Assembly: GCA_009760855.2 (NCBI GenBank)
Contig: WPIO01000003.1
Span: 906,001 to 970,000, forward strand
Length of the DNA: 64,000 nucleotides
Reading direction: 5' to 3'
From: Cristatella mucedo
Taxonomy: Eukaryota > Bryozoa > Phylactolaemata > Cristatellidae
Shown: positions 11,546-22,259 of the stretch, piece by piece
Position numbering within the stretch: the stretch's first letter is position 1
How the letters are laid out: every line of letters starts with the position of its first letter
The notes under the pieces: generated by a model
What the model was told of the DNA's origin: nothing
Seen by the model: only the letters and a program-made list of their open reading frames with translations
The model's database searches: none
Translations under genes and position numbers: made by a program

Positions 11546-11594
11546 AATACCCAATTAAAACCAATATTATCATAAGTTATGCTTAGTCGAGTAG

Positions 11595-12415
11595 CCGGAT
11601 ATGCAATGACGTTTGGTAACCGGTGCTCTTGGGTAAGTGATGTTGGCCGACTAATTCGCGGAGTGGGACGCTCCGTTCTCGCCGAGTTGCGCATGTAGAT
11701 GGCGCAGGCGTGCACTGGCTATGCAGCCACGCTCGCGAGGCAACGAGGACACGAGGCTCAAGCGGAGCTGGAGGTAAGCACGCTCGTTGCTACGGCTTGC
11801 ATATTACGAAGTGTTCCCTGTAACGTTTGCTTCATAGCTATCCTCCGTGAGCTGAGTTGTAGAGAATTTCTGTTACCGCAGCCACTCTCGTACGAATGTT
11901 ATTTTGGCTGGTACAATTTGTATAAGTAGCCGCTCGCATTTTTAACATTTTTAACGTTGGTCACATCCGAGAATCTACTTCCCCGTTGGGAGGGCTGGAA
12001 TCGTGTTTCACGCGTCCCACCGGTAGCCTAATGTACCCAGGACCCAATTAGTTCTATTTCATTTCCTTGTTTTGTTGGTGGGTTAGATATTGTTTTTATA
12101 ATGTTTGATTAAACGGCCGCTCGTCTCGCCCTAGCTCAACGGCGTGGCGAGTAATCGGCGTTCACAAAAATGGATGGACTGGGCATTAAATAGTCTCTGC
12201 CCCTGAGTCTCAGCTACAAGTCTCTTACTGAGTGTGAGCTGATGTGAGCATTTTTGCGAGTCTGCAAGAATTCAGCCAGGCTTATCAGCCAGTAGAATAC
12301 AGGGTATTGCTGTGCTTTTACTAATACGGTGCTGCATCTAGCGCTGCGAGCGGAATATTGAGGGCTGCATTTCATCGTCGGAACACTGCTAGCTTCAGGT
12401 CACGTGCACGTTGCA
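11595..12415 (+). repeat. Dispersed repeat R2 followed by R1
   Basis: The left part (R2, 11595-12010) matches the reverse complement of 30725-31175, starting at CCGGATATGC and including GGTAACCGG and CCGAGAATCT. The right part (R1, 12025-12415) matches 16800-17060 and 20213-20600 directly and 26215-26475 inverted, with shared GCGGAATATTGAG and TTACTAATACGG. Both R2 copies keep a short open frame with AATLARQR, LEVSTLVATACILR and LRELSC. No transposase or RT is seen, so the element class is unknown. Confidence 0.6.
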
Positions 12416-13194
12416 AGGGCAGTGCCGCCACTCAAATTAAAGTGGGTTTTGCATTCATAACTAATGATTTCGACCTCGTTGAGGCTAAAGTGTTAGAGTT
12501 CCCCTTGCCCCAAAACGTGGGCCTGAGGTCGTAGAGGCAAGCATCGTGTGCTAGGTTCAATGTAGCCACATTTAGACGATATTTTTGATGCGCAGGGGGA
12601 GACGCATAGCTTATTCGTTGATAGCATGAATGCTGAGTTTGCAGTTATGTCCTCAAAGTACAGCGAGGTAGAGGGGCACTAGGCAGGTATGTCCTACGAT
12701 TAGAAGTTAGTTTTGGCTTAAAGTCTACGGAAGATCTAAATTTAGATTTCCATAGAGAATAATGGATATGAATTTGATCGATTTGAAACCGTAGGGGTAG
12801 CCACAGTGGTCGCATAGCCTTTAGCTTTAGCCCAATTCAATGGAAGCAATGTTTCTGTCGGCGATCGGTTTTGACGTCTTTTTTTGGCCATTTGTTTTGT
12901 GTTGGTGCGTCTATGTGTGTCTTTGCCAGCGTGCACGAATGACTGAGACGATTAGTGTTTTATGGAACCAGTTGTAAAAATTAGAAAGCAGTCATTAGCA
13001 AGCATGCGTAGGTTAGTTGTAGGATAGATTATATGGGTGCACATAAGCAATCATAGGTCTGAAAAAACTAAGAGCGACAAGGTTTCATAAGAATTTTGTA
13101 AACCCGATAGAGACGTTGCAGCGTTGAGTAAGCAACGCTGGCGATTCGTTGATGTATTTGGATCACTGGCGAGCACTCGTGTTTGCCTGGTTTC
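12416..13194. other. Unassigned interval
   Basis: Nothing recognisable. The short open frame on the minus strand at 12742-12936 has no family resemblance. Confidence 0.4.
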
Positions 13195-13360
13195 CTGTGC
13201 AAGTCACCCCTAACCATGTTGTCCTTGTTGTTTATTGAGCATGCTACCACTAATAATTCGATCTTGCTTCTTTTGCAACAAATTAAAAGTGCATAGAAAG
13301 AGAATGAATTCTCTGAGGGTGCTATAAAAATGTTTTAGTATAGTATTATTATTATATATA
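13195..13360 (+). mobile_element. L2 3' UTR and tail fragment
   Basis: It starts with the L2 3' UTR (CACCCCTAACCATGTTGT), continues to a degenerate hairpin (TGCATAGAAAGAGAATGAATTCTCTGAGGGTGC, positions 13290-13322) and ends in ATT repeats. It lacks all coding sequence. Confidence 0.75.
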
Positions 13361-13559
13361 CCTTTGTAGTTTCCAAGCTATGATGTAAAACAAGTAACGG
13401 AGATAAGACGTACTGGAAAGGCGTGATTTCAAATAAGTCTTCGTTGGGTATGAGGCATCATAAGGATTTTTTGCTGCCAGCTTTATTTAATGTTTTGGTC
13501 TTCGGTCTGACTACTTGTCTAGCCAAGACACAGATATAGCATACTCAATCAGTGATCCA

Positions 13560-13890
13560 TGTTGTTAAAATAGCAATGTTGCACTATGGATTCAGCGAAT
13601 TTGGTTGACAACTGACAGATTCCGCAATAGAAAAAAGCAATTATCATGGCGTTGTTTAAAAGGCCAACCTTCATTGTAGCTGATTTTTTTAATAGCATTT
13701 GAGTCTTGAAATATTTGGATTATTTGAGATTATTTGGGCCCATTGGCTTAGTACACTTCGTTTTCGTTGCTTTGCCCGTCTCGGTGTGATAAGGTTGAGA
13801 TTAATCCCGGTTTCACTTGCTCACATACCCGGTCATCGTAAACTGTTCCGGCATCCCTGCTTTGTCTATGATTAGATGTTTGAGTCATGA
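13560..13890 (+). repeat. Dispersed repeat R3, degenerate copy
   Basis: It shares TTGCTTTGCCCGTCT, TTTCACTTGCTCACATA and ATGATT blocks with 16530-16795 and 17065-17350, and with 30155-30368 inverted. This is the most decayed copy. It lies next to zinc-finger copy Z3. Confidence 0.55.
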
Positions 13891-15620
13891 TTTGAGAAAA
13901 CCTCCGTAAAACTTTTCCCGAACTGGTCGCAGGCATCCGGCTTCTCTCCCGTGTGATGTGATATTTCGTGCATCGAATGGACTGCTCGACCCAAGTTCTT
14001 GCCGTCCTGATTGCCTATCGTAGACGCCTCGATGAATGAGCACATCCTGCCTCAGACTGGAGGTGTGTGCGAAAGTCGTTCCGCACATATCACTCAGGTA
14101 GCCTCTAGCTCTTTTATGAGCTTGAAAGTACCTCTCCAAGTTTCGAAATTGACTAAACCTCTTGCCCCACCGATTGCAGCCGCGGCACTGTCTTTTCGAG
14201 TGAATCAAAGTGTGCTGAGTCAGGTGTTATGATTCAGTAAACGTTTGACTATACAGAGCTCAAACGCGAGACCTTTCTCCTAAATGTATCAGAGAATGTT
14301 GCTTGAAAAGAAGGACACGAGCTTGAGCGGCACGGATCGCAGACGTAAGGACTCTTCTATCAATAGCGAGTGCATACGATTCGGGATCTCACCCGTTACA
14401 AGCCTGTGTGGCTAATTTGGCCTCAAAGTATTGCGAATAAACTCCGTAAGTAATGGGTCAAAATCATTAAAGTGTAACGCAAATCAAACGATGAATGCTT
14501 CTACTGGATGTGCTAGCTTTGAGAGTGCTCTCATGAAGATCATATTCGTTGCAGCCCTTGGCATGAGTGCATTTGATACTTTAGTGGATTGCAAGGAAAT
14601 TTCGATATCAATAAGTAGTTCTTGTGGTCGTCGAGCCTCATCGAAAAGAGATTTTGGCCCATGAAATAAACATCACTCTGGTCTGAAAATGGTGAGTTGG
14701 AGTTGTCGTCGTTTTAAACGAGTAAAATATGCTACAATGACCGATAGACTGAATGCGTAACTTGAAGATTTTATATCACAGATGCCAGCTACTTTTTCAA
14801 ATTTGAAGAAAATAAGACCTTACTTCTAGTCATAGAACGCCCCCAGCCACTGGCTGGACTGAGAAACTTTGTCTTTCAAATTGGTGATACTGTTATTGTA
14901 CCATGACTATGTGGTCGTATTTAGGTTTTTTCTTGAATAACTGCCTGAATTTTGGAAGTTTTATTAAGAAGACTGCATTCAAAGGTAGCCATTACCTATT
15001 TTCGGGACTAACCCACAGATTCAAAAACGAGGCAACGGGAAATCTCGTGAAAACCTTAAACGACTTGAGGTTTTGAGCTTAGGTTCTAGAAAATCAACAC
15101 CAATCACACGAAACAAGCAAAATGGCTACCATATGGCGCCTCAATCTTCCTACTACAGAAAAGATAGGAATGCAGCTTATATTTAACTGTCTTATAGGCC
15201 AATCATAATTAGCTCTTTTTGGCAAAAATTGACTTTGCGCCAACTCACGCATGATACTAAGCAACTGACTCGTAATTGAAGTAGCAACTCCCATAATTAT
15301 GTTGCCGAAGCATTCAAAATCTGAACCGAATGCGTACCGAAAGCCGCTTAGGCTGTGAGTGCGCTATACAAAACTCTCCTGCATAACACTCACACGGTCT
15401 TTATGACTTTGTGGAGTGACAGACGGAGATACATAACATTACATTACAACTTAATCAATAAATACTATTAAGGGTAAAATGTAGATGTACTTGTACAATT
15501 GGTTAAATAAACTTGACACATGTTTAAGGTGCTTTTCAAAAGAAAGATATATTAGAAATGTGTTCGTAATCTCTGACCGCTTCCACGTAAAAGGGAAATG
15601 TATACGAAAAGTATATTTGA
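13891..15620 (-). pseudogene. Decayed C2H2 zinc-finger paralogue (copy Z3) with flank
   Basis: The open piece 13885-14208 on the minus strand holds broken fingers. Examples are a GYLSDMCGTTFAHTSSLRQD stretch with the H-x3-H end kept, and a CLRPVREKFYGGF remnant of the final finger. The upstream flank (about 14400-15620) matches Z1 and Z2. A second-family LINE tail interrupts the flank at 15327-15446. No complete finger array remains. Confidence 0.65.
15327..15446 (+). mobile_element. Second LINE family, 3' fragment
   Basis: About 120 bp ending in ACATTACATTAC. It matches the 3' ends at 43.9 kb (minus), 32.3 kb and 55.2 kb, with TGAGTGCGCTATACAAAAC and GACTTTGTGGAGT shared. Zinc-finger copies Z1 (about 1326) and Z2 (about 5936) run through this point without it, so its limits are set by an empty site. 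Confidence 0.8.
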
Positions 15621-15959
15621 CCGAAATATACAAACTTTAAATTCCACAACTCGTCAAAATTTCTAGCATCGAAGTGGAACTTGAAATGCTAGTTCAGTCT
15701 GCCCGTCTAACATAGGGCTAGAATTATTTCTGATTTTGGTCGGATAGGATTTGCTTTAAATTCTATCAAACTTTCTGGAGCTTGGTTTTCTGTAATCACT
15801 GAAGATAGTTGATTCAACAAAGAAGCTCTGGGAAAACCTCGGCCCAGCTCGCCACGACTTTAGTTTTTAGCCATTGTTCAAGAAAGCATACACGCTATGC
15901 ATTAGGGCTTATGAACCAAAGAAAAATATCCATCAGGGGAACGTCAATCTGTGCACTAA

Positions 15960-16210
15960 ATGAAGATAGGGACACAAATTTAAGTGATACTTTGCTCTGC
16001 CTAATTGCAATTAGTTCCTAGTTTTGGCAAAAATCGCCCACACGCCTACTCCTGCACTATGCTGGATGCATGACTACATCACCAAAGCATAAACTTCGAC
16101 AATTCCGTTGCTGAAAGTATTTTTAAAATCTGCACCAGATTAAAACCTAATACTAAACTAAAACGTGGTTTTTAAATACCTTTGTAAATACCCAACGAAA
16201 AAAATGTAAG
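15960..16210 (-). repeat. Extra copy of the zinc-finger cassette flank
   Basis: Degenerate match to 1180-1330, 5780-5940 and 15160-15325: CTAATTGCAATTAG, TTGGCAAAAAT, GCCTACTC and CATGACT blocks in the same order. No finger sequence is attached, so this is a partial duplication. Confidence 0.5.
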
Positions 16211-16529
16211 GCCGTGACCGACGGATTTCTTTCAATGGTCGGCATGATTTTCCAAAGACAACCAGCTGGGTTCTGGATTCGGATCAACACCCAATATCAC
16301 CTAATTATGTAATTCTTTGTAGAGTTGAGATGAAGTTATATGATTTCTTAGTTATACGTCTCATGATATCCCGGAATAAGCACAACGGCTATCTATGCTA
16401 CATGCCTAAAGGTGTTCATTTTTGGTTTGACTAGGCGCCTAGCCAAGGAGAAGATATATGTAACTCAATAAGTGACTAATTTATTGAAAATAGTGTGGTT
16501 GCATTATTGCTTTAGCGTATTTTTCTACA

Positions 16530-16795
16530 ACCTGTTGGATTTAGCGTTGAAAAAAGCGATTACCACGATGTTGATTGAACAAATAGTTTATAAAGTGCTC
16601 GATTTGTTGGATGGGATTTGTGTGAGCCCATTCGATTAGTATACGTAGGTTTCTTGCTTTGCCCGTCTTGGAATGGTCTGTTTGAGATTGAGCCCAGTTT
16701 CACTTGCTCACATATCTGGCCTATATAGGAGTTTGGACATCCTTGCTTTCTCCGTGCTTGGATGCTTGAATCATGATTGGAGCCCGGTTGTGAGT
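16530..16795 (+). repeat. Dispersed repeat R3
   Basis: Matches 17065-17350 in the same orientation and 30155-30368 inverted. In one frame it reads KKAITTMLIEQIVYKVLD, then LLDGICVSPFD, a stop, then VSCFAR. The same words appear in the other copies, which hints at a decayed coding sequence of an unknown element. Confidence 0.6.
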
Positions 16796-16799
16796 GACT

Positions 16800-17060
16800 C
16801 TAATTAAATGGCCACTTGTCTTGCCCTAGCTCAGTGGCTAAAATGTCGGGGCTGGGCGGTAAAGGGCCTCTGCCCTTAGTCTCAGCTAGCAATCTATCAC
16901 TGAGCGTGAGTTGCTGTGAGCCTATTAGGGAGTCAGCAAGAAGTCACCGGGCTGTAGCTGTGCTTTTACTAATACGGTGTTATTGCAAGCACTGCCAGCG
17001 GAATATAACTGAGTGCTAAGTTTTATCGTCGGCGTATTGCCAGCTCCAGGTCTTGGCTTT
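16800..17060 (+). repeat. Dispersed repeat R1
   Basis: Matches 12120-12410 and 20300-20600: CTCGTCTTGCCCTAGCTCA-type start, CTCTGCCC-TTAGTCTCAGC, then GCTGTGCTTTTACTAATACG and GCGGAATAT. It sits between two R3 copies. Confidence 0.6.
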
Positions 17061-17064
17061 CCGT

Positions 17065-17350
17065 CGCATAATGGTACGGTTGAGATTGAGCCAGGTTTCA
17101 CTTGATCAGATATATGAACAACTAGCCTTTACGGTTGCCAATTTGTTCGATGGGATTTGTGTGAGCCCATTCCATTGGTATGCGAAGGTTTCATGTGCTT
17201 TTTCCGTTTTTGAGTTGTCAGTTGAGATTGAGCCCGTCTTCCCTTGCTCACATATCATGTCTTTATGACAGTTCTTTATGACAGTTGGGACACCCTCGCT
17301 TTATCCGTACTTGGATGCTTGAATCATGATCTGAGCCTGTTTTTAACTGG
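17065..17350 (+). repeat. Dispersed repeat R3
   Basis: In frame it reads NLFDGICVSPFHWYAKVSC, directly comparable with LFDKIFLSPFDWYASVSS in the inverted copy at 30.2 kb. A short direct duplication of TCTTTATGACAGTT occurs near 17262-17285. Confidence 0.6.
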
Positions 17351-17495
17351 CTCTTGTGTATTTGTGTGTATATTGGTAAAGGGATCTATTATTTGACCCC
17401 TGCGAAATTATGTCTTGATTTTAGCCGTTTCGCGTGTTTTTTTTTATATAGATTTTGCTTGTATTACATGATATTTTGTTGGTATGCATTTAGAC

Positions 17496-17535
17496 CAGGG
17501 GTGTCCAACCTTTTTGCGTTGGGGGGCCACATTAA
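17496..17535 (+). repeat. hAT left terminal inverted repeat
   Basis: CAGGGGTGTCCAACC and the following GGGGGGCCACA pair with the complementary sequence ending at 20211. Confidence 0.9.
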
Positions 17536-17892
17536 AAAAATTTAAAAGGTCCGGGGCCGCATGTAAACTGGCGTAGTTGACCACATCAGAAAATAAGATC
17601 GTAATTTAGTATGACTATTACTATTATACTTAATAAATAAACCGCAATACAATAGTATTTTTTAGCATAATTATAACTAAAAATAATAAATAATAAAAAT
17701 TTAATCATGTCTTGGAAAATAATTTGATAGATATTATGGCCAATCTTTTACTTTTGGATTTTTATTTTATTAACATGAAGACAAAAACTTATAAAACTTA
17801 CAAAATTACATGACAATGACTCATATAATATTATTGTCTTCGGATTAATTAAATGCCACAGGTATTCAATGTCTTCTGCACTGCAGGCATCA

Positions 17893-19688
17893 ATGAGATA
17901 TTTGGCATTGTTTCTGTTTGCATAAAAAGTCGACATCTGCTACAACAGTGGATGTGGCAATTCTAAGGATACCTGATAAATGTTCATCTGTGAGATCGGA
18001 TCGAGTCTTTGTTTTTACATTTTTTAGTCTGGAAGAAAGCTGTTCACAGCAATATGTGCTGCCAAAAAGTGCAAAATACCTGCGAGCATGTTTGGCTAGG
18101 TTAGGAAAAGACTGATGAAACATACTGCTCGTAAAAGGTAACAAGGTCATGATGATCACAAGTAGTTTTTTAATTGCTGTCACTATGAATGTCGATTAGT
18201 TTGAGTTGAAATTCATCAGGGGCATCAGAGGGATCGATATTAAATGGATTACTAATCATGTTCATGTCATCCGCATGTTGTTGGAAATCCTGAAACCTCT
18301 CTTCGAATTCATCAACAAGTTTGCTAACAAGAGTGGAGTACTTCATATGAGCCAGCGTTTCAGGTGATCTTGTTGCTAGTGTTGTGAAATGTAACAGTTT
18401 CTTCTGATCTAAGTGTTTCCGGAAAAGTTTCAGCTTTTACACAAACGCGACAACACACTCATACATTTTATGGACCAGTTGATCCTTACCTTGGAGTTTG
18501 ACATTAAGATATGCAAGATGTTTGGTCATGTCCACCAAAAAAGCCAAGTCATTCAACCACTGCTGGTCATCGAGGAAGCCAACATCTTTTCCCTTTTCTG
18601 TCATAAATGTTTTTATTTCGTCCCGAAGTGACCAAAACCTGGCTAACGTGTTTGCCCTACTTAGCCAACGGACTTGGCAGAAATAAATAACATCACAATG
18701 ATCTGATCCCAACTCTTCAAGGAAAGCCTGAAATTGTCTGTGGTTTAGCACACGAGACCTTATCACATTGACTGTTGAAACTACATTGCCCATTACATGT
18801 TGCATGCTAAAGACCTTTGCACATAGCTGTTCTTGGTGGATGATGCAGTGATGACTGACAATTTTGTGAGGTACTAATTTTACCATTAAAGATACAAATC
18901 CATTGTGTCTACCTGTCATTGAAAGGGCTCCGTCTGTGGTTAAACCAATCAATTTAGTTTCAGGAAGATTAAATTTTGTGAGGAACCTCTTGACCTGATC
19001 CAAAATATCCCTCCCCGTTGTAGTGCCTTTCATTGAACATATATCCAACAGTTCTTCGATAATGACAAACTTTCCTGTTACTCCTCGTACAAACACCGAC
19101 AGTTGAGCCGTATCGCTATTGTCCGTGCTTTCGTCGAGCGCAAGAGAATGAAATTCGCATTCAGCAAGTCTTTTAGTGATACTTTCTTCTATGTTGGGTG
19201 CGAGCTCGTCAACTCTTCTCGCAACCGTTTGATGAGAAAGACTGACTTTCTCTACTTCTGACTTTTTTCTGGACAGACCACACCGGTAAATAGCCTGAGG
19301 CATTTCTTAACAAATTCACCATCGGAAAATGCTTTCCCCCGCTTAGCTATAGCTTCAGCCATTTAAAAAAACTTACTTTGGTTGAAGCCTCGTACTTGTT
19401 GCTGACTGCTGTAAACAATGAATGCTGTCCGGTGACGCTATGTTTTAACGAGTTCACGCGATCAATTCGAAGTTGACCAGTCAGGCTGTTGTACCTGTCG
19501 CCATGCTTTGTTGAAAAAAGTCGCTTAACATTGTACTCCTTTGCAACGGCAATTGTTTCTTGGCATATTAGGCACATTATCCTATCGAAGCGTTCCATTA
19601 CAAAATAGTCTACAGTCCAAGATGCTTTGAAAAGTCTTCCTTCTTCGTCAATTTTTCGTGTTTTGCTAGTATTCAAATTCGCCGCCAT
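17893..19688 (-). pseudogene. hAT transposase, GTF2IRD2-like, frameshifted
   Basis: The start at 19688 gives an N-terminal part with CLICQETIAVAKEYNVKR and a STKH end, a BED-like zinc-binding region in which the usual first histidine after KR is leucine. The frame shifts near the seven-base homopolymer at about 19363-19371 and again near 19266, where MAEAIAKRGKAFSDGEFVKK is read between. The large middle piece (18437-19303) has SLALDESTD with the first catalytic Asp, LTTDGALSMTG with the second, CIIHQEQLCAK and VRWLSRA. The C-terminal dimerisation region (17890-18183) has HARRYFALFGSTYCCEQLSS and SDLTDEHLSGILRIATS. All domains of the family are present in order but spread over at least three frames. 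Host domestication is unlikely. Confidence 0.9.
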
Positions 19689-20177
19689 TTTTCTCTGTGA
19701 AATAAAAAAACAGATCAGTTACGAATTGATTAATTTATATTTTATCACTGCAATATCTTAGTATTAGCAAGTAAGTTGAGCAATACGCGTTTTTTGAAAA
19801 ACCTTCCTGACTGATTCCAGTTCATGCAGCAGCAGCTGAGAAACGGCTCTTTTTTTCTATCCACATTTTCTATCCAGTGTGAAACAGTTAATTCCGCTTT
19901 CGGAAGCGTTATAAATGTGATCGCAATGGCGCCGCTGGAGCAAAAATATATTACCCCTTCACGCCAAAATGTTCACATGAAGGCTAGCAAAATAAATCGA
20001 TTTTGTTTACTTTTACGCGAAAATAGCCATTCGGACACCTTCGCGCTTCACTCGCGCGTGAAGTACATTACAGCGCCATATATCGCCGTTTGTAATGATT
20101 AAAGTAACAAAAAAATTGGTTACAAATATTTTTTGGGATAACGTTGCGGGCCGCGTAGAAGACCTCGGCAGGCCAGG

Positions 20178-20211
20178 TTGTGGCCCGCGGGCCACGTGTT
20201 GGACACCCCTG
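20178..20211 (-). repeat. hAT right terminal inverted repeat
   Basis: TTGTGGCCCGCGGGCCACG followed by TGTTGGACACCCCTG, complementary to the left end at 17496. Confidence 0.9.
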
Positions 20212-20212
20212 G

Positions 20213-20600
20213 CATAGCCTAACGTACCTAGGACCCCATTAGTTCTGGTTAGTTTCCCTGTTGTTGTTGGTGGATTCGCTACTGCTGGTTAAAGGTTTGA
20301 TTAAAGGGCCGCTCGTCTCACCCTAGGTCAACAGCATGGCGAGCAAGCAGCTTGCACACAAATGGCAATGCTGGGCAGGAAATAGTCGCTGCCCCTTAGT
20401 CTCAGCAACCAGTCTCTTGCTTAGTGTGAGCTGGTGTGAGCCTTTTAGCGAGTTTGCAAGAATTCAGCCAGGCTTATCAGCCCGTAGAATACATGGTATT
20501 GCTGTGCCTTTACTAACATGATGCTTATGCTAGCGCTCCGAGCGGAATATTGAGGGCTGTGTTTTATCGTCAGCGTAGTGCTAGTTTAAGGTCTTCGGCC
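20213..20600 (+). repeat. Dispersed repeat R1
   Basis: Close match to 12025-12410: AGCCTAA-GTACC-AGGACCC, then GGCCGCTCGTCTC, TTCAGCCAGGCTTATCAGCC and GAGCGGAATATTGAGGGCTG. The hAT element adjoins its left end. Confidence 0.7.
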
Positions 20601-20639
20601 CAGCAGGCGTTGTGCAGCTACCGGAATTAGTGAGGGTTT

Positions 20640-21460
20640 CGTGGTCGTAACAGAGTAGTAGCTCAGGACAGGTGGAGAGAATTTGCAATAGTAGGCAGTA
20701 GGAGAGTCTGTGTCGTTTCCAAAGAGTTGTGGACAAACCGTAATACCTAAGTGAGCAACCAAATGAACTCGCTGAGGGTACATTGCTTCATTAAGGAAGC
20801 GGTTTGTGATACGCACTATTCTCAGCTGCCCTAAGGTGCGTTTTTACTTAGTTCGGTAGGCAAGTGGTCTCGCTTTACAGAGCAACTCTTAGCTCAACAT
20901 CAGAACGGCAGCTCACCTTCCCACAGTCTCGGCGATCGGCTAGCTGCAGCCAAACGATTTGAAAGCGAATGCCAGAACGTACACGAGTCACTTGAGCGAC
21001 CACAGTGTTCAAGAACGCTTGTTATCGATACTTGACCAGATAAAATGAATGGAGCACTAGTGACGGGTTGCCAAACTCAGCTCCAAAGAGATACAATCAA
21101 AATAAACAGCATAAAAAGATCTAAGGGGCTGCGACCGATAGGCATATCGTAATTCGTTCAAATTTCCAAAGATCCTGGTCGCACTTGGATAACAATCGGC
21201 AAATGAACAGTGCATACTCTCACATCTACTCTGGGCATCTAGAACTGCAGCGCCGGAAGCGGAAAAAGGGCCACTATTAGGATCGTAAGAATGTTTTATT
21301 GTCATTCAAAATATATGTTTACATAGCAATTTTAAAAAGAGGATTCTAAATGCTATCGTCAAAAGATTTCTCAAGGTTGCATTTCGACCGTATTTGCTAG
21401 TTCTTTAATCATCGATTATTCGATAGTTCCGCCGACTTCAGGGCATCCTTTACACGAATT
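20640..21460 (-). repeat. Duplicate of the zinc-finger gene's 3' flank, without fingers
   Basis: Matches 23110-23900 closely: GTTCGGTAGGCAA, ACTAGTGACGGGTTGCC, CTAGAACTGCAGCGCCGGAAG and ATGCTATCGTCAAAAGATTTC. The match includes the poly(A)-signal complement TTTATT at 21295-21300. It breaks off just after the gene's end would begin, so the finger exon itself was lost or never copied. Confidence 0.75.
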
Positions 21461-21539
21461 GACAAGTTTGGCTGCAATAAACTGCAACTCTCACTCCACG
21501 TAACATGTACCTGTTCGCGCCCATAATTTTCACTCATCG

Positions 21540-22140
21540 TTCGGGATCAACCGACTGCAATATACGGCAATGGCCTGGGGAAATATGCCAATCCATAACG
21601 GTCAGTTACAAATGACCGACAGTTGGTGAGAGAAGGTCCAACTTTTCTTGCGTATTGCACTACACTGTATGAAAAGTGCAGCTACATCCTTTAAAATAGT
21701 CGACAAGGCACAATCGAGGGCGATACACGGCAATCGATGGCAACGGTCCGACCTCCACCACTATCTGTTTTGAATTTTCTGGAAATTGGCTGTTTCAATT
21801 GGTAATTATCCTACCACATAACGTTCCCTGTGGGCGTACATTCTGTCATTTTTCGCGTTCATCATTTGGCAATGCGTGGCAATCAACTATAATAGCCGGA
21901 GATTTTTTCTACGAATCTCGAAAGCACATTTGAGGGCAATGCGTGGCAATCGACAGCAACGGCCAAGAAAAATACGGAAATTTATAACGGTCCATTAAAT
22001 ATAGACTAGCCGCTGCTGGGTGATGCTCTCGTTTAGATTTCTCGTTAGTATACATTCTATTTTTGGTGCACCCAGTAAATTCTATTGGTAATGCTAGCTC
22101 TCGGTCACTGCATTGCAATCAACGGGCAAAGGCCCATGCC
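21540..22140. repeat. Degenerate repeats around a GGCAATCGANNGCAACGGCC-like motif
   Basis: Five variants of a GGCAATNNNNGGCAATCRACNGCAACGGCC-type block lie near 21555, 21725, 21870, 21930 and 22105, with partly similar DNA between them (TACATTCT and TATAACGGTC blocks). This suggests an old tandem array with uneven spacing. No coding signal is seen. Confidence 0.4.
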
Positions 22141-22216
22141 AGTACAGCAATCTTTGCAATCCATCGTAAAGCAACTGCACCTAGGCTATGCAGAGCTAAG
22201 GCACAGATTAGCTGCT

Positions 22217-22243
22217 ACATCGCACTTTTTTAAAGTGCGATGT
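22217..22243. repeat. Perfect short hairpin
   Basis: ACATCGCACTTT and AAAGTGCGATGT form a perfect 12-bp stem with a TTT loop. Function unknown. Confidence 0.6.
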
Positions 22244-22259
22244 TATACCTAATGTAATA

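Larger units (their letters stand above)
17496..20211 (-). mobile_element. hAT DNA transposon, GTF2IRD2-like (Charlie-type) group
   Basis: A full-length element of about 2.7 kb. The ends are inverted: CAGGGGTGTCCAAC at the left and GTTGGACACCCCTG at the right, followed inward by GGCCACA and TGTGGCCC. The transposase is on the minus strand and fills the middle. The 8 bp left of the element (ATTTAGAC) fit the loose hAT target preference, but the right 8 bp (GCATAGCC) match at only 4 positions, so the target duplication has decayed or a flank was rearranged. To the right lies an R1 repeat. The transposase resembles the Charlie8-derived region of vertebrate GTF2IRD2. Frameshifts show that the copy is inactive. 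Confidence 0.9.

Noticed and set aside
18437-19303. Possible host gene domesticated from a hAT transposase
   Set aside because: It lies inside intact inverted ends and is broken by several frameshifts.
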